A stretch of 32,030 bases of DNA from Paenibacillus sp. (GTDB lineage Bacteria; Bacillota; Bacilli; Paenibacillales; Paenibacillaceae): contig JAIRVF010000002.1 in NCBI GenBank assembly GCA_031254035.1, forward strand, positions 1 to 32,030. Reading direction: 5' to 3'. The notes under the pieces are model-generated. The model was not told the DNA's origin and made no database searches. It worked only from the letters and a program-made list of their open reading frames with translations. Shown one piece after another: positions 16,314 to 27,204 of this stretch (positions are counted from its first letter, which is position 1; every line of letters begins with the position of its first letter). The position numbers and the translations under genes are program-made.

Positions 16314-17597
16314 CTAGATCGTAGCCGCAGCTTTGGAAGCTGCGGTTTTACGCTCTTTGAACATAAAATAATAGATCGCCGAGGCGCTGATATATAGAAC
16401 ACCGGTCATGCTGAACGTAATCGCGTAACCCCAATACGTTCCGTAGGTGGTCAGCAGATACGATTGTACTGGCCCCATCGTCGCCCATCCCATCATAAAT
16501 GCGGTTTGCGTCATCGAATTGGCGATTCCCCTACGTGCATCGGATACTCGGTCCACCATAATGGAAGACTGGATCGGGTTGGCGGCATTCATTAGCGCTT
16601 GCCGGAACAGGAACGTAATTGAAGCGACCACGAAGAGATTCGTAAAGCCGGTTAGCAGTAGAAATGGTAGAGACATCATCTGAAAGATCACGACGGCTTT
16701 TACAGGTCCAACCCGGTTCGCCAGCGTGGGTCCGATCAACATCGAAACGATGGTCATGACTTGTCCAAGCGATATTAGGATCCCGACGACCGTCAAGGAA
16801 ACGCCGAAACGGTTGGTGAAATAAAGATTCAGATAAGGAACGACAAGACCGGAGCCCGTTCCGACAATCAATTGGGCGAGTGTAAATTTCAAAATCGTTT
16901 TCCAGTCATCCTTAGCATGAATGGGTAGCTTGGTTGGTTGTACTGCGATTTCCTTGGTAACCGGGGCTTCGATCGGCCTCTTTTCCTTCATCGTTTTGGT
17001 TACAAACAGAAGAGGGATGAATGCAAGCATACTTGAAGCGCCTCCAACAAAAAGCGCAGTTTGCAGACTGTGTATTTTGCTCATGCCGACTTGCTGCAGC
17101 AGATCCGCAAGAAAACCGCCGCCGCTGCTGCCAAGTACCTGCGCTGCAAGCACCAAGGAAAAGTGGAAGCTGAATATTTTCAACCGCTGTGATTTGTCCG
17201 TATTTTCTGCAATAAAAGGGACGGCGATGACTTGAAAAAACGCAGCAAATAAACCTGCGGCCACCGCAAGCAGCACGAGACCGGATGCATCGCCAGCAAA
17301 GGCTCTTCCCATAAAACTGAGACCTGTAAGCATCGCCCCCAGCGAAAGCAGCAACTTGTGGCTGACGCGGTCGGCAATGAGCCCGATCGGTATAAATACC
17401 AATGCCGTCGCCAAAGATTGCACGCTAACGATCGTCCCATTCATCGTGTCCTGGTAGCCCAGGGTTTGAATGTATAAGTTGTAGAGCACCGAAAACATAC
17501 CTGTTCCAATTTGATAAAGCACATTGGCCAGAAAAAAGAGCCGGATGTTGCGGCTGAGTTGTTTCCATCCTGTTGCTGCTGCATGCAGTACATGCAT
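16314..17597 (-). CDS. MFS transporter
   Basis: A 427-residue protein with about twelve hydrophobic segments and a central cytoplasmic loop (around residues 205-235, rich in Lys/Glu/Pro). The first segment starts RLFFLANVLYQIGTGMF, and loop 2-3 carries GLIADRVSHKLLL, a version of the MFS G-x-x-x-D-R-x-x-R/K motif A. The start ATG has GGAGG ten bases upstream. The substrate cannot be predicted; family members of this look are often annotated as drug or sugar efflux proteins. It is monocistronic, with its own terminator. Confidence 0.9.
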   Translation of the reverse strand: MHVLHAAATGWKQLSRNIRLFFLANVLYQIGTGMFSVLYNLYIQTLGYQDTMNGTIVSVQSLATALVFIPIGLIADRVSHKLLLSLGAMLTGLSFMGRAFAGDASGLVLLAVAAGLFAAFFQVIAVPFIAENTDKSQRLKIFSFHFSLVLAAQVLGSSGGGFLADLLQQVGMSKIHSLQTALFVGGASSMLAFIPLLFVTKTMKEKRPIEAPVTKEIAVQPTKLPIHAKDDWKTILKFTLAQLIVGTGSGLVVPYLNLYFTNRFGVSLTVVGILISLGQVMTIVSMLIGPTLANRVGPVKAVVIFQMMSLPFLLLTGFTNLFVVASITFLFRQALMNAANPIQSSIMVDRVSDARRGIANSMTQTAFMMGWATMGPVQSYLLTTYGTYWGYAITFSMTGVLYISASAIYYFMFKERKTAASKAAATI

Positions 17598-17967
17598 TTT
17601 GTCTGATCCTCCGTTATTGTCATAGTTTGTCTTAACCTATTGTAGCAAGGGGATCCTCGAGTGGGAAGGAGAAATTGGAAGATGTCCATAGGAAAGAGAT
17701 AGCAGTGAAGTAGAATTGCCCGGTGTAGATGTTGGTTTGAATGATTTACAAGCTCGGTCTGAGGATGACTGGGCTTTTTCGTATTTGGTGATTGATGGCG
17801 AAAATCGATATTAAGTTAAATAGACCTATTTAAAGGTACTATATACCTATTACAAAAATGTGGAATATTATCGATAAAATACATATGTATGTTTTCATAC
17901 AAAGAAGGTAAATTCAGGAACGCTGAGTGAAATCTTCTTTAATGACGAAGGAGGAATATTATACTCA
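17598..17967. other. Intergenic region upstream of the repeat-protein/RHS operon
   Basis: 370 bases. A 26-codon open stretch ending at 17816 reads V-D-V-G-L-N-D-L-Q-A-R-S, vaguely like the edge of a zinc-ribbon repeat, but it has no start and is probably chance or a remnant. The DNA from 17810 is very AT-rich and should hold the operon promoter; no clean sigma-A box is seen. GTATG/CATAC (around 17886-17900) is a short hairpin. Confidence 0.3.
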
Positions 17968-20900
17968 ATGAAGTGGAAAAAGGTATTTCTAGTTACTCTC
18001 GTTGTCATGTTGTTTCTAAGCATTCAGTCGTATCCGATGTATGCAGTGCGAGAAACAAATGCAGACTCGAAGATCAGTGCATTATCTTTTAATTTGGCTG
18101 AAACATTTTTAGAGTACCCATCTTCACCGCCAAATGAACAGTCGGGAGAGGATCCCTCAACAAAAACAGGTGAACAAGATGAGGAGTCTATACTTGATGA
18201 TCCTATAGTCGATCAGCCACAAGAAGATACAACTTCACCGCCACAGACAGATGCCACCAGCAATGATGGACTCGAAATATCGCCAATGGCGGTAGGTGAT
18301 ACCACTCTTCTCGTGTATCCTGGAGAGTCGTATTATTTTGTGAATAATGGAAGTAAGGCGGTTTCAATCAGTACCGACGCCACAGCCGCAAAAGATAACC
18401 GATATGACTTTGTTACCTTTTCCCCTGATGGATCCGTCTCAAGCGCAGAAATGGATCGCGCTAGTTCTTTCTTGATCTCAGCAGGGCATTCAGCGGTCAT
18501 GACCGCATCGGGCTCAATTCCGACCACTTTGACATTGAAACCCGGAATCTCCTATTCGGTTTCACCCGAACCAGCCTTAAACCGTGTTTCTTTATCATTC
18601 GGGGAAAGCTATCGTTTCGTGAATGAAGGTACGAAAACTCAAGATTTATTCAATAATTCATTCCCCACCAAGGGCAGATTGCTTGATTATGTCGTTTATA
18701 AAGAGAATGGTGAAATTCGTTCATATGGTTTAAGTAAAAATGGAACTCCAAGTGTCCCTAAAGGCGAAGAAATCATTATATCAGGGGCTGGGCCTGAACC
18801 AGTTATAGTAGCAATGCCAAACTCCCAGTATATTAAAGGCGAAATGAGTGATGAGCCTGCTTTTGCCCGAGTGACAATAAATCAAGGGGAAAGCTATATA
18901 TTCACGAATATTGGGAATACTCAAGTGTCAATTTCAAGAAGTAACGGAACTATCAACGATAGATTTGATTATGTCGTCTATAATCCGAATGGAACAGAGA
19001 GTAAGAGAGGAAGCAATACATCCACTACACCGATTATAGAAGCGGGTAAATATTGTGTTTTTACGCAAGTAACAGAAAATCCGATAACCTATGGAGTTCC
19101 ATATCGCATTTTTGATGTCCGCACAGCCGATGGGGATGCCATTAGCAGAATTACAGTGTACCCTGGGGAATCTGTCATATTTAATAACAATGGTTCGTTA
19201 AGTCATCCGATAAAAAATGATACAAGTCCTACAAGCGGCAGGTTGATTGATTATGTCACTTATAAATCAGATGACTCCATTAATTCCAAGGGCTTTAATA
19301 GCACGTCCAAACCGAACATTCCTTCACATGGATACGGAGTTTTTACTGTAGCTGGGACGGTCCCTGTAATTTTTGACTATGCGGATGATTTTTCGGTTGA
19401 ATATTCTGCTGACCCCGCGTTCCACCGAGTGACACTAAACAAAGGGGAAAGTGTAACCTTTATCAATAAAATCGATAAAATTGTGTTTCTGAATAGCGAT
19501 GCTTCTGCTACATATCAGCGATTGTTTGATTATGTGACTTATTATCCGGATGGAACAGACCACAGCCGCGGGAAAGCGATGGCGGTAGAGCCTGGGGTTT
19601 TCCCCGGTAATAAAGCCGTCGTAACAGGTGCATCTGATACTCCAGTTACGATGGGAGCGATTTTTACTGCTTTCGATGTGGAGGAGCGAGAGAATGAAGC
19701 GATTAGTCATGTTACCGTCTCTCCGGGTGAATCCGTTATCTTCCATAATGGAGGATCCAGATCTAATCCTATCAGAAATAATGCTAGCAAAGTCGGTGCA
19801 ATTTACGATTATGTCATGTACAAGGCCGATGGTAGCAAATATTCGGGTAGTTTTAATCATAACAGCAGCGGGCCTAACGTCCCCCCAGGAGGGGATGCAG
19901 TAGTAACAGTTGTTGCAGACCAGCCAATCACATTTGACTATACAGATGAATTTACTGTTCAAAGCAGCAATGAACCGGCTTACTTAAGGGTGACGCTTCA
20001 TCGTGGAGAAAGCTATTCCTTTACAAATATCAGCAGTGTGCAGGAAGGATTGGATAGCAACGCCTCAGTCACTAAACATCAATTATTCGACGCAGTGGTT
20101 TATAAAGTGGATGGATCTGAACGAACCCGCTATCAAGCTACTGCTATCAAACCAATATTGCAGCCAGAACAAAAAGTGGTCGTTACAACTGTATCCGACA
20201 ACCCGGTGACCTACGGTGCCATTTACCGCTCCTTCCGTGGAGGCGACGATTCCGGAGAACATCTCATCCGGACGGCAATTAGTCCCGGACAGTCTTATAT
20301 GTTCACCAATACCGGCTCCAGGCCTCTTGATCTCGAGAAAATAGGCGGCACAAATCCTATCGTTGATTATGTGGTATACGATCAAAAAGGTAACTTATCT
20401 TCCGATGGTTTTGGATCGTTATTGTCTCCTCATATTTCCTTGGGTGGAGAAGCGATCGTAACAAATGTTTCTGCGGAAAATGTAGTATTTGAGCATCCTG
20501 ATGTTGTATTTGCCGAAATATCAGCTGAACCAGCTTATCATCGGATAACCTTAAATAAAGGTCTTAGCTATCAATTTAAAAATATTGGAAACCAAAACAA
20601 ATCATTAGAAAGTGATGCTTCATCAGCAAACAACAAACGCTTTGATTATATCTTGTACAAGACAGATGGAACGGAGAAAAACCGGGTTAGCGATACGATT
20701 ACCGCACCTATGGTCTATGTCGGGGAACGCGCCATAATGACAAATATTACTTCAGATTCGCCTGTAACTCTCGGTGCTGTGTATCGGCTGTTTGAAGCCA
20801 CTCCTATCGAAACGCCGACCGCTAATCAAGTAACAATCAGGCAAGGGCAAAGTTATGTATTTAAGAATTCAGGTATGAACGAGGCGACAATTGAAAATGA

Positions 20901-21855
20901 TGCTTCTTCGGGAAAAAACGTCACTTACGATCTTGCCGTTTATACCGGCTCAAACCAAGCGGTCCAGGCCAATATGAATGGTGCTTCTCCAATTGTGAAA
21001 ATTCCACCTGTAGGCACGGCGGTAGTGACAGTCACTTCGGCTGAGCCGATCATCTTTCAATTTCAAAAGCCGGTGACTGCCGAGCTTAGTACTGAACCTG
21101 CACTAATTAAGAAAACTGTAGCAGCGGGTCAAAGTATGGCATTCCATAACAAGACTTACTATGAGGGAACTATACTAAGCAATGCTGCAACAGGAACAAA
21201 CAACTTCTATAATTTCAAAATATTAGACGCCAAACAAAATATTTTAAAAAATGGCGAGCATGTTTTTGGAAATCAATCCGTTCCAGCTTCTGCAGACATT
21301 CAGCTTTTTAATACTTCATCGGGATCCATTGATTTTGGTGCTCCTTATCGCATTTTTACGTTAGGAGTGATAGAAGCGGTGTTTATCGATTTGATTGATA
21401 CCGTTGAACAACAAGTCCCTGAACGAAAGGCAGAAGCCGTTTATTACCGGTTTAAACCATTCTATGATGGAACCTACCGTTTTGCTGTCAAAGAAAAAGG
21501 TTCAACGGATAACACACCTCAATTGATACTTTTTAACGATCAGAAAATGACGGAACAGCTTATATCATCGCAAGATGTGGAACAAATTTACGGAAAAGAA
21601 TACACAACAATAGAGTGGGAACTGGTGTCCGGGCACTATTATTATCTCAAACTCGATGAGAAGGATGGAAAAGCACTGAATGCCGCAATTAAAGCTGCAA
21701 AAATGAATAAACAGGATAAAAGCGTATATGAGTACGGACAGTCTGACCAATTGACCAAAATTACACTGTTTACAGGAGACCAAATTCTTTTCGAATATGA
21801 TAAGAACGGCAATTTGAAAAGAAGAACAAAAAACATTTTTCCGTATTTTAAATAA
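17968..21855 (+). CDS. Large secreted repeat protein with C-terminal RHS/YD stub
   Basis: 1295 residues. A signal peptide (KWKKVFLVTLVVMLFLSIQ, cleavage likely after A26) and an acidic, Pro/Thr/Ser-rich linker (about 45-105) come first. Then follow about eleven repeats of ~94 residues, each beginning T-x-x-x-GES-Y-x-F-x-N and containing DYVVY-x-x-DG and P-x-I-x-x-G-x-x-A-V-V-T. From unit 3 on, two linker types alternate, making a ~187-residue double unit. A PPC-like beta domain (about 1145-1245) follows, then a YD stub (ILFEYDKNGNLKRRT). No sortase motif, SLH domain or CWB repeat is visible. GGAGG lies 12 bases before ATG. The RHS toxin gene follows after 89 bases, so it may be a surface or delivery partner of that toxin (inference). 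Confidence 0.8.
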   Translation: MKWKKVFLVTLVVMLFLSIQSYPMYAVRETNADSKISALSFNLAETFLEYPSSPPNEQSGEDPSTKTGEQDEESILDDPIVDQPQEDTTSPPQTDATSNDGLEISPMAVGDTTLLVYPGESYYFVNNGSKAVSISTDATAAKDNRYDFVTFSPDGSVSSAEMDRASSFLISAGHSAVMTASGSIPTTLTLKPGISYSVSPEPALNRVSLSFGESYRFVNEGTKTQDLFNNSFPTKGRLLDYVVYKENGEIRSYGLSKNGTPSVPKGEEIIISGAGPEPVIVAMPNSQYIKGEMSDEPAFARVTINQGESYIFTNIGNTQVSISRSNGTINDRFDYVVYNPNGTESKRGSNTSTTPIIEAGKYCVFTQVTENPITYGVPYRIFDVRTADGDAISRITVYPGESVIFNNNGSLSHPIKNDTSPTSGRLIDYVTYKSDDSINSKGFNSTSKPNIPSHGYGVFTVAGTVPVIFDYADDFSVEYSADPAFHRVTLNKGESVTFINKIDKIVFLNSDASATYQRLFDYVTYYPDGTDHSRGKAMAVEPGVFPGNKAVVTGASDTPVTMGAIFTAFDVEERENEAISHVTVSPGESVIFHNGGSRSNPIRNNASKVGAIYDYVMYKADGSKYSGSFNHNSSGPNVPPGGDAVVTVVADQPITFDYTDEFTVQSSNEPAYLRVTLHRGESYSFTNISSVQEGLDSNASVTKHQLFDAVVYKVDGSERTRYQATAIKPILQPEQKVVVTTVSDNPVTYGAIYRSFRGGDDSGEHLIRTAISPGQSYMFTNTGSRPLDLEKIGGTNPIVDYVVYDQKGNLSSDGFGSLLSPHISLGGEAIVTNVSAENVVFEHPDVVFAEISAEPAYHRITLNKGLSYQFKNIGNQNKSLESDASSANNKRFDYILYKTDGTEKNRVSDTITAPMVYVGERAIMTNITSDSPVTLGAVYRLFEATPIETPTANQVTIRQGQSYVFKNSGMNEATIENDASSGKNVTYDLAVYTGSNQAVQANMNGASPIVKIPPVGTAVVTVTSAEPIIFQFQKPVTAELSTEPALIKKTVAAGQSMAFHNKTYYEGTILSNAATGTNNFYNFKILDAKQNILKNGEHVFGNQSVPASADIQLFNTSSGSIDFGAPYRIFTLGVIEAVFIDLIDTVEQQVPERKAEAVYYRFKPFYDGTYRFAVKEKGSTDNTPQLILFNDQKMTEQLISSQDVEQIYGKEYTTIEWELVSGHYYYLKLDEKDGKALNAAIKAAKMNKQDKSVYEYGQSDQLTKITLFTGDQILFEYDKNGNLKRRTKNIFPYFK
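18315..21300 (+). repeat. Eleven intragenic ~280-bp degenerate repeats within the secreted protein gene
   Basis: The GES(Y) landmarks fall near nucleotides 18321, 18601, 18889, 19165, 19444, 19726, 20005, 20287, 20562, 20846 and 21127, a steady spacing of 275-290 bases. At the protein level odd and even units differ in their trailing linkers: YGxxYRxF after odd units from the third on, DYxDxFxVxxSxEPA after even ones. The last duplications therefore probably copied pairs of units. Confidence 0.8.
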
Positions 21856-21944
21856 CCATGTTTCTTACGAGTTCATTCATGGGCAATCAGTGACTTTATT
21901 TTGGGGTAAATTACTAAAATGTTATATTGTGGGAGTGATGATGG

Positions 21945-24900
21945 TTGAGAAGGTTATGCGTGGTACTACTATCTTTAACAATTCTATTTGGTCAGTTTAG
22001 CGGTAGTGTCTACGGAGAGCAAGCGAAAGTTCAAATCGGAGAAGAAGCGCAAGCTTCTTCTTCGGTGATTACAATAAAAAGTTTGCTTGAAGGTTACGGC
22101 AAAGAAGAATCATGGATAGATCAGCAATTGGCTTCTGGTTATTCTTTGTATCTGATATACAAAGCATTGGAAGCGGAAAAAAACGGGGGAGTTACCGCCG
22201 AATCGTGGCTTGCAAAGCAAAAAGTCGAACCACCGGTCATTGATGACACGGGGGTTACCGCAGGGACTAAAAATAAGAAGCCGAGTGCAAAGATCGATTC
22301 AAAAATGTTCACTGCCTTGGGCAATTCCGTTGACGAAGCTGCTTTGAAACATGTGGACCTGCAGGACGCCTCTTCCTTGTATATGAATACATATGGCGCA
22401 GAGACAATCTCAACCGCCACTGGAAATGTCCAGCTAAGCAATGTGGACATGACTCTTCCGGGATTACTTCCATTCGATCTCGTTCGAACGTATGACAGTT
22501 CCCAAGCTAACGAACAAATTGGTGTTCGCTTTGATGATGTAAGCAGAACATACCAAAACGAAGCCTCTGTCCGGAAAGAGGAATTGATGTCATCACTTGG
22601 ACGGGGGTGGAGATGGGATCTACCTTTTATCACAAATCAGGCAGGTTCGCGGCAGATATATATTCCTTCCGTAGGTACCTATAACCTGTCAGATTCCTTT
22701 AAGCTGGAAGGGTACGGATGGAATGACTTGACAGTTCTGACGGATACTTCGATTAAGGTTGACGGTATCTCAAGCGCTTACCGGCTTTCTGTACTGAATG
22801 GGTATGATTACTTCTTTAGCGTGGAAGGGAATTTACTCCAAATAAAAGACGCGTATGACAATCATGTTGATTTTAAATATACAACGGTAGATGGCGTATC
22901 CGTTCCCGTTCTTAAAGAAATTTCGAATAATGAAGGCTACTCGATCAGCTTTTCTTATAATGGACTTACGGTTACGGTTCAGCAAAAGGGAACAGACCGT
23001 AAAATGGTATATCTAAAGACGCCAGGCGAGTTCGATGTATTAAACAAGGTCACAGATTCGTTAAACCGTTCTACTCGATTTGTATATGACATTCAAAATA
23101 CACATTTTAACTTTTTGCCTAGTTTATCAGGGGATTCTGAGAATCAGGGCGAAAATCATACCGCTCTATTAGTACAAATGGTCACTCCTTCGTCTGCGAC
23201 CTTTGAATTGAATTATTATAAATCATTAAAAGAAATCGGGCCGTCAGCAACCGAATATATATTTAAAGTCCGAAGCCGGAAAAATACGTACAGCACGACA
23301 ACAGGTGAACAGATTCTAGGCGAGGCTAACTTGGCTTATTCTGGGGAGGATTTGAACTCCTACGGTCAAGCAGCTGATTGGACCACAACGGTCCAAAATG
23401 GAAGAGTCAAAGAAGTATATAAGTTTTCCAAGTCCTTTAGCGGTGACAATCAGCCTGAACTGCTGCGTTTGAAGCAGAGTCTTCAGGAAGGTGACGGACA
23501 CTCTTACAATACGAGCTTCACTTATGATGAAAAGGTAAACCGAAATACTCCTATTAAGGTAGAGGAATTTACGGACGGTTCTGCATCGGAAAAGCTTGTG
23601 ACCACATATGTGTATGACAATACTGGCATGATAACCTCCACCAAGCTTAGTACGGGGCAAGAGATAACCAATAATTATAAGACTTCGGCAGCTCCATATC
23701 ATTGGAAATTGCCTGCGTGGACAGAGGTAAAAGTAAATGATACGTTAAGGCAGGTAACTCAATATAACTATGATCCAAAAGGAACGGAGACCCAAGTTGC
23801 CGTAAACAATGGTTACGGTGGTTTGCTGCTCGCCCAAACCGATCGGGTTGTTGATAGTAAAGGCAGAATCATAAAAACCACAACCAAAGACGAAACGAAC
23901 GATATACAGTCGTCATTTACGTATGAATCTGCTTATGGAAGCTATTTGCCAAGCTCTCGTTCCATTGTTGTACATGATGCGCTTTCAAGAACGGAGACGG
24001 TCACAGACAAGTTTGACTACACTCCGGCCGGACAACTCCAAATGTATACGGACGGTTCAGGACAGAAGCAAACTTATGAATACGATACTGGTGGTAGAGT
24101 GACCAAAGTCCTTTATAAGGACGGGACACAAGCTTCCACTGCCTATGACGATTTCAACAACCGGATTACCCGCACCGCTCCAGACGGGATCATAACCAAA
24201 GAACAATATAATCCGTTTGCCTTGCTTGCGGAAGAACAAACAGCTGATGCCACCAACAAATATACGTATGACAACGAAGGAAATGTCGCGTCCATAACGG
24301 ATGCGGAAAGCAATACAACAAAATATGACACGGATGCTTTTGGACGCCTGACCCAAACAAATTACGCAGATGGTACAAGCAGTAACGTTACTTATAACGA
24401 CGTAGAGCGTACGACAACCTATACGGATGCAGTAGGAAATAAAATAAGAGAAATAAGGGATTTACTAGGTCGCCCGTTGGCAACGGAAGAATGGAAAGAC
24501 GGTGCATTTACACCTTTAGAAAAACGGGAATATGATTTAGCCGGCGACGTCACGTCTGTGATTGATGGTAATGGGCAGCGTACTCAGTACTCGTATGATG
24601 CGCTCGGAAATATATCAACCGTCACGACTCCGGCTCAAAGTGTTTACCGTTATATGTACAGCAAAACAAGTAATTTGACGAGCATGATGTTACCAACCAA
24701 CGAGATCGTGTCCAAGCAACATGATGAATTGGGACGATTGATCAAGGAAACGGATCCTAAAGGACAGACAACAACCTATTTCTACGATCAACGCAGCAAT
24801 TTAATTAAACTGATTGACAGACAAGGGGGTACTTCCGAATATACCTATTCTAACGATGATATATTGACAGGCATCAAAGGTCCAGATACTTCTGTAACCT

Positions 24901-27176
24901 ATACGTATGACGACATGGGCCGCAAAAAATCAATGACGGATGAACATGGTACCACTTCATACAATTACTCCGCAGCGAACGGAATGCTGCAAAGCCTGAA
25001 TTATCCGGACGGAACACGGATCGATTATGAAAATAACAAGCAGCAGCGTATTGGCTATGCTGTGACGGGGACCAAAGGGACAACATTACAGGTACGCAGT
25101 GAACTGGATAACATGAACCGGGTCATTGCCATGGATGTTACGGTAGGATCGGGGGGGAACGGATTAAGAGCGGCAGCGGCCTCGTCCCCACTGGATCGGA
25201 TGACATTCGACTACAGCGCCAACAGTATGCTGAAAGGGCAAACCTTCGGCAATGGTTTGCGGATAGGATACGAATATAACGGATATGACTTATCCGGAAT
25301 GCAGATTCAGCAGAATGGAAAAGCGTTTCACCAATTCGGATATACGTATGACAATAACAAAAACATCATTTCACGGACCCAAAACGGTAAAACAGATCAA
25401 TATACGTATGATCCGCTAAACCGGATCAAAAGCGAATCCGGCAGCCAAAACGAAACATACTTCTATAATGCAAACGGCAACCGTGAGGGTCATGGAAGCG
25501 GGAAAGTTTACGGACTAAAAGATGCCGAGTATACCTATGACAGCCAAAACAGACTGACACAGGTTCAAGGCGAAGGTAAAAAAGTAACCTATCGTTATGA
25601 CGGTGATGGACTGCTATACGAACGATCTGAAGGTGATGAAACAACCCGTTATTATTATGATGATGTCGCCAAGCTGATTGCAGAAGCCAATGTTTCCACA
25701 TCCGGCGAACTGAAGACAACTTATATTTATGTCTACGACCTGAACGGAGCACTCAAGTCAAGACTGGATAAGGAAAGCGGAAAACTCCAATATTACCAGT
25801 TGAACGGCCATGGGGATGTCATTGGATTGGTGGATGCCGATGGTAAAACGCTGAACAGTTATACCTATGACATCTGGGGCGGTCCTCTTACCGAAGAAGA
25901 AACAGTACCGAATGTACTGCGTTATTCAGGTGAATATTGGGATAATACAACAGGGCTACAATATCTGCGGGCAAGATGGTATGATCCTGGAACGGCGCGG
26001 TTTATGGGTGAGGATACGTATGAAGGGGATCTGTCCGATCCGTTGAGTTTGAATTTGTATACGTATGTTGCGAATAATCCTTTGAAATATATAGATCCGA
26101 GTGGGAATCTTTATCAACATTATGAATACAACCAAATCATGACAGCTGCAATGAATAGTAGTGACAATTACCAAAAGGTGTGGAATATATTATCTAGAGA
26201 TTTTAAACCTATTATGGCTGAACATCGGTTAAAATATCTCTATGGCCTCTTGACGCAAACAAGTCCATATCGGAATAGTTTAGGGAATGCACAGTGGGCA
26301 AAAGGACAGATACTAAAAGCATATGATGATTACATTAAAGAAGAAGCCTATATTAATGCAATATCGGGCATAGCGACATTTACCCTCCCAGGAGGAATGA
26401 GAAGTATTACTCCTTCTCGACCGTCTCCACTAGTGAGTAGGAAGGCCACGAGTAGGAAGGTCACCAACCCATGTAATTGCTTCGTTGGAGGAACGAAAGT
26501 TCAAACAGACGAAGGGGAGAAGAATATCGAAGACATTGAGGTCGGAGATATGGTTCTCGCCAAAGATGAGAATAATCCTGATGGGAAAACAGCGTACAAA
26601 GAAGTAACAGGCTTATTCCGCAACCAACGTGATGATATTATTAAGTTGCATGTTGGGGAGCAAGTCATCGAGACGACTGACAACCATCCATTTTGGGTTG
26701 AAGGTAAGGGGTGGGTTTTCGCTGATGAACTCCAAGTGGGCGATAAACTCCAAAAAGCTGACGGAAGCAATCTAACGATTGACAAGGTAGAGTTTGTCAA
26801 ACAAGATGAACCTGTTACGGTTTACAATTTTGCCGTTGCTGACTACCATACGTATTATGTAACCGATTTAGGAATTTGGGTACACAATACTAATACGGGT
26901 GATTGTATTATTAAAACAGGTGACAAGACACCTGGAGGTCATTCATTTAGTGAACATGGTGCAGAACGTGCAAATGAGAGAGGGTTTTCATCTCAAACGA
27001 TTGACAACATAATAAACAACAATAAAAAGAATAGGAAAAGTAAGGTTGATGACCTAGGGCGGAAAACATGGGAATATACAGATGCTCGGGGCAATAAGGT
27101 TGTAACCAACGAAAGTGGAGGAATTATTTCTGTCCATTCTCCTGCTTCGGGGGGCGTTTATATTCCTAAACCTTAA
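21945..27176 (+). CDS. Secreted RHS-repeat polymorphic toxin with HINT domain and C-terminal toxin tip (WapA-like)
   Basis: 1743 residues from TTG 21945 (GGGAG upstream; a stop closes the frame just before). Signal peptide (RRLCVVLLSLTILFGQFSG). A DUF6531-like start (TATGNVQLSNVDMTLPGLLP, about 155-175) leads into many YD repeats, ending with the RHS core signature (LQYLRARWYDPGTARFM, then NPLKYIDPSGN at ~1388). After a variable ~120-residue linker comes a HINT domain (about 1510-1648: CNCFVGGTKVQT, TTDNHPFW, YVTDLGIWVHN). The ~94-residue tip (FSEHGAERANERGF, later TWEYTDARGNKVVTNESGG) has an H-x-x-x-R-x-x-x-RG pattern like DUF4258/BECR-fold RNases. By family knowledge, the shell carries the toxin to rival cells and HINT releases it. 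The RNase assignment is tentative. Confidence 0.9.
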   Translation: MRRLCVVLLSLTILFGQFSGSVYGEQAKVQIGEEAQASSSVITIKSLLEGYGKEESWIDQQLASGYSLYLIYKALEAEKNGGVTAESWLAKQKVEPPVIDDTGVTAGTKNKKPSAKIDSKMFTALGNSVDEAALKHVDLQDASSLYMNTYGAETISTATGNVQLSNVDMTLPGLLPFDLVRTYDSSQANEQIGVRFDDVSRTYQNEASVRKEELMSSLGRGWRWDLPFITNQAGSRQIYIPSVGTYNLSDSFKLEGYGWNDLTVLTDTSIKVDGISSAYRLSVLNGYDYFFSVEGNLLQIKDAYDNHVDFKYTTVDGVSVPVLKEISNNEGYSISFSYNGLTVTVQQKGTDRKMVYLKTPGEFDVLNKVTDSLNRSTRFVYDIQNTHFNFLPSLSGDSENQGENHTALLVQMVTPSSATFELNYYKSLKEIGPSATEYIFKVRSRKNTYSTTTGEQILGEANLAYSGEDLNSYGQAADWTTTVQNGRVKEVYKFSKSFSGDNQPELLRLKQSLQEGDGHSYNTSFTYDEKVNRNTPIKVEEFTDGSASEKLVTTYVYDNTGMITSTKLSTGQEITNNYKTSAAPYHWKLPAWTEVKVNDTLRQVTQYNYDPKGTETQVAVNNGYGGLLLAQTDRVVDSKGRIIKTTTKDETNDIQSSFTYESAYGSYLPSSRSIVVHDALSRTETVTDKFDYTPAGQLQMYTDGSGQKQTYEYDTGGRVTKVLYKDGTQASTAYDDFNNRITRTAPDGIITKEQYNPFALLAEEQTADATNKYTYDNEGNVASITDAESNTTKYDTDAFGRLTQTNYADGTSSNVTYNDVERTTTYTDAVGNKIREIRDLLGRPLATEEWKDGAFTPLEKREYDLAGDVTSVIDGNGQRTQYSYDALGNISTVTTPAQSVYRYMYSKTSNLTSMMLPTNEIVSKQHDELGRLIKETDPKGQTTTYFYDQRSNLIKLIDRQGGTSEYTYSNDDILTGIKGPDTSVTYTYDDMGRKKSMTDEHGTTSYNYSAANGMLQSLNYPDGTRIDYENNKQQRIGYAVTGTKGTTLQVRSELDNMNRVIAMDVTVGSGGNGLRAAAASSPLDRMTFDYSANSMLKGQTFGNGLRIGYEYNGYDLSGMQIQQNGKAFHQFGYTYDNNKNIISRTQNGKTDQYTYDPLNRIKSESGSQNETYFYNANGNREGHGSGKVYGLKDAEYTYDSQNRLTQVQGEGKKVTYRYDGDGLLYERSEGDETTRYYYDDVAKLIAEANVSTSGELKTTYIYVYDLNGALKSRLDKESGKLQYYQLNGHGDVIGLVDADGKTLNSYTYDIWGGPLTEEETVPNVLRYSGEYWDNTTGLQYLRARWYDPGTARFMGEDTYEGDLSDPLSLNLYTYVANNPLKYIDPSGNLYQHYEYNQIMTAAMNSSDNYQKVWNILSRDFKPIMAEHRLKYLYGLLTQTSPYRNSLGNAQWAKGQILKAYDDYIKEEAYINAISGIATFTLPGGMRSITPSRPSPLVSRKATSRKVTNPCNCFVGGTKVQTDEGEKNIEDIEVGDMVLAKDENNPDGKTAYKEVTGLFRNQRDDIIKLHVGEQVIETTDNHPFWVEGKGWVFADELQVGDKLQKADGSNLTIDKVEFVKQDEPVTVYNFAVADYHTYYVTDLGIWVHNTNTGDCIIKTGDKTPGGHSFSEHGAERANERGFSSQTIDNIINNNKKNRKSKVDDLGRKTWEYTDARGNKVVTNESGGIISVHSPASGGVYIPKP

Positions 27177-27204
27177 TAATGATAGTTGGAGTTGATAAGA
27201 AGAG

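Noticed and set aside
18333..27000. Many antisense ORFs inside the repeat protein and RHS genes
   Set aside because: All lie within long, well-supported coding frames and have antisense composition.
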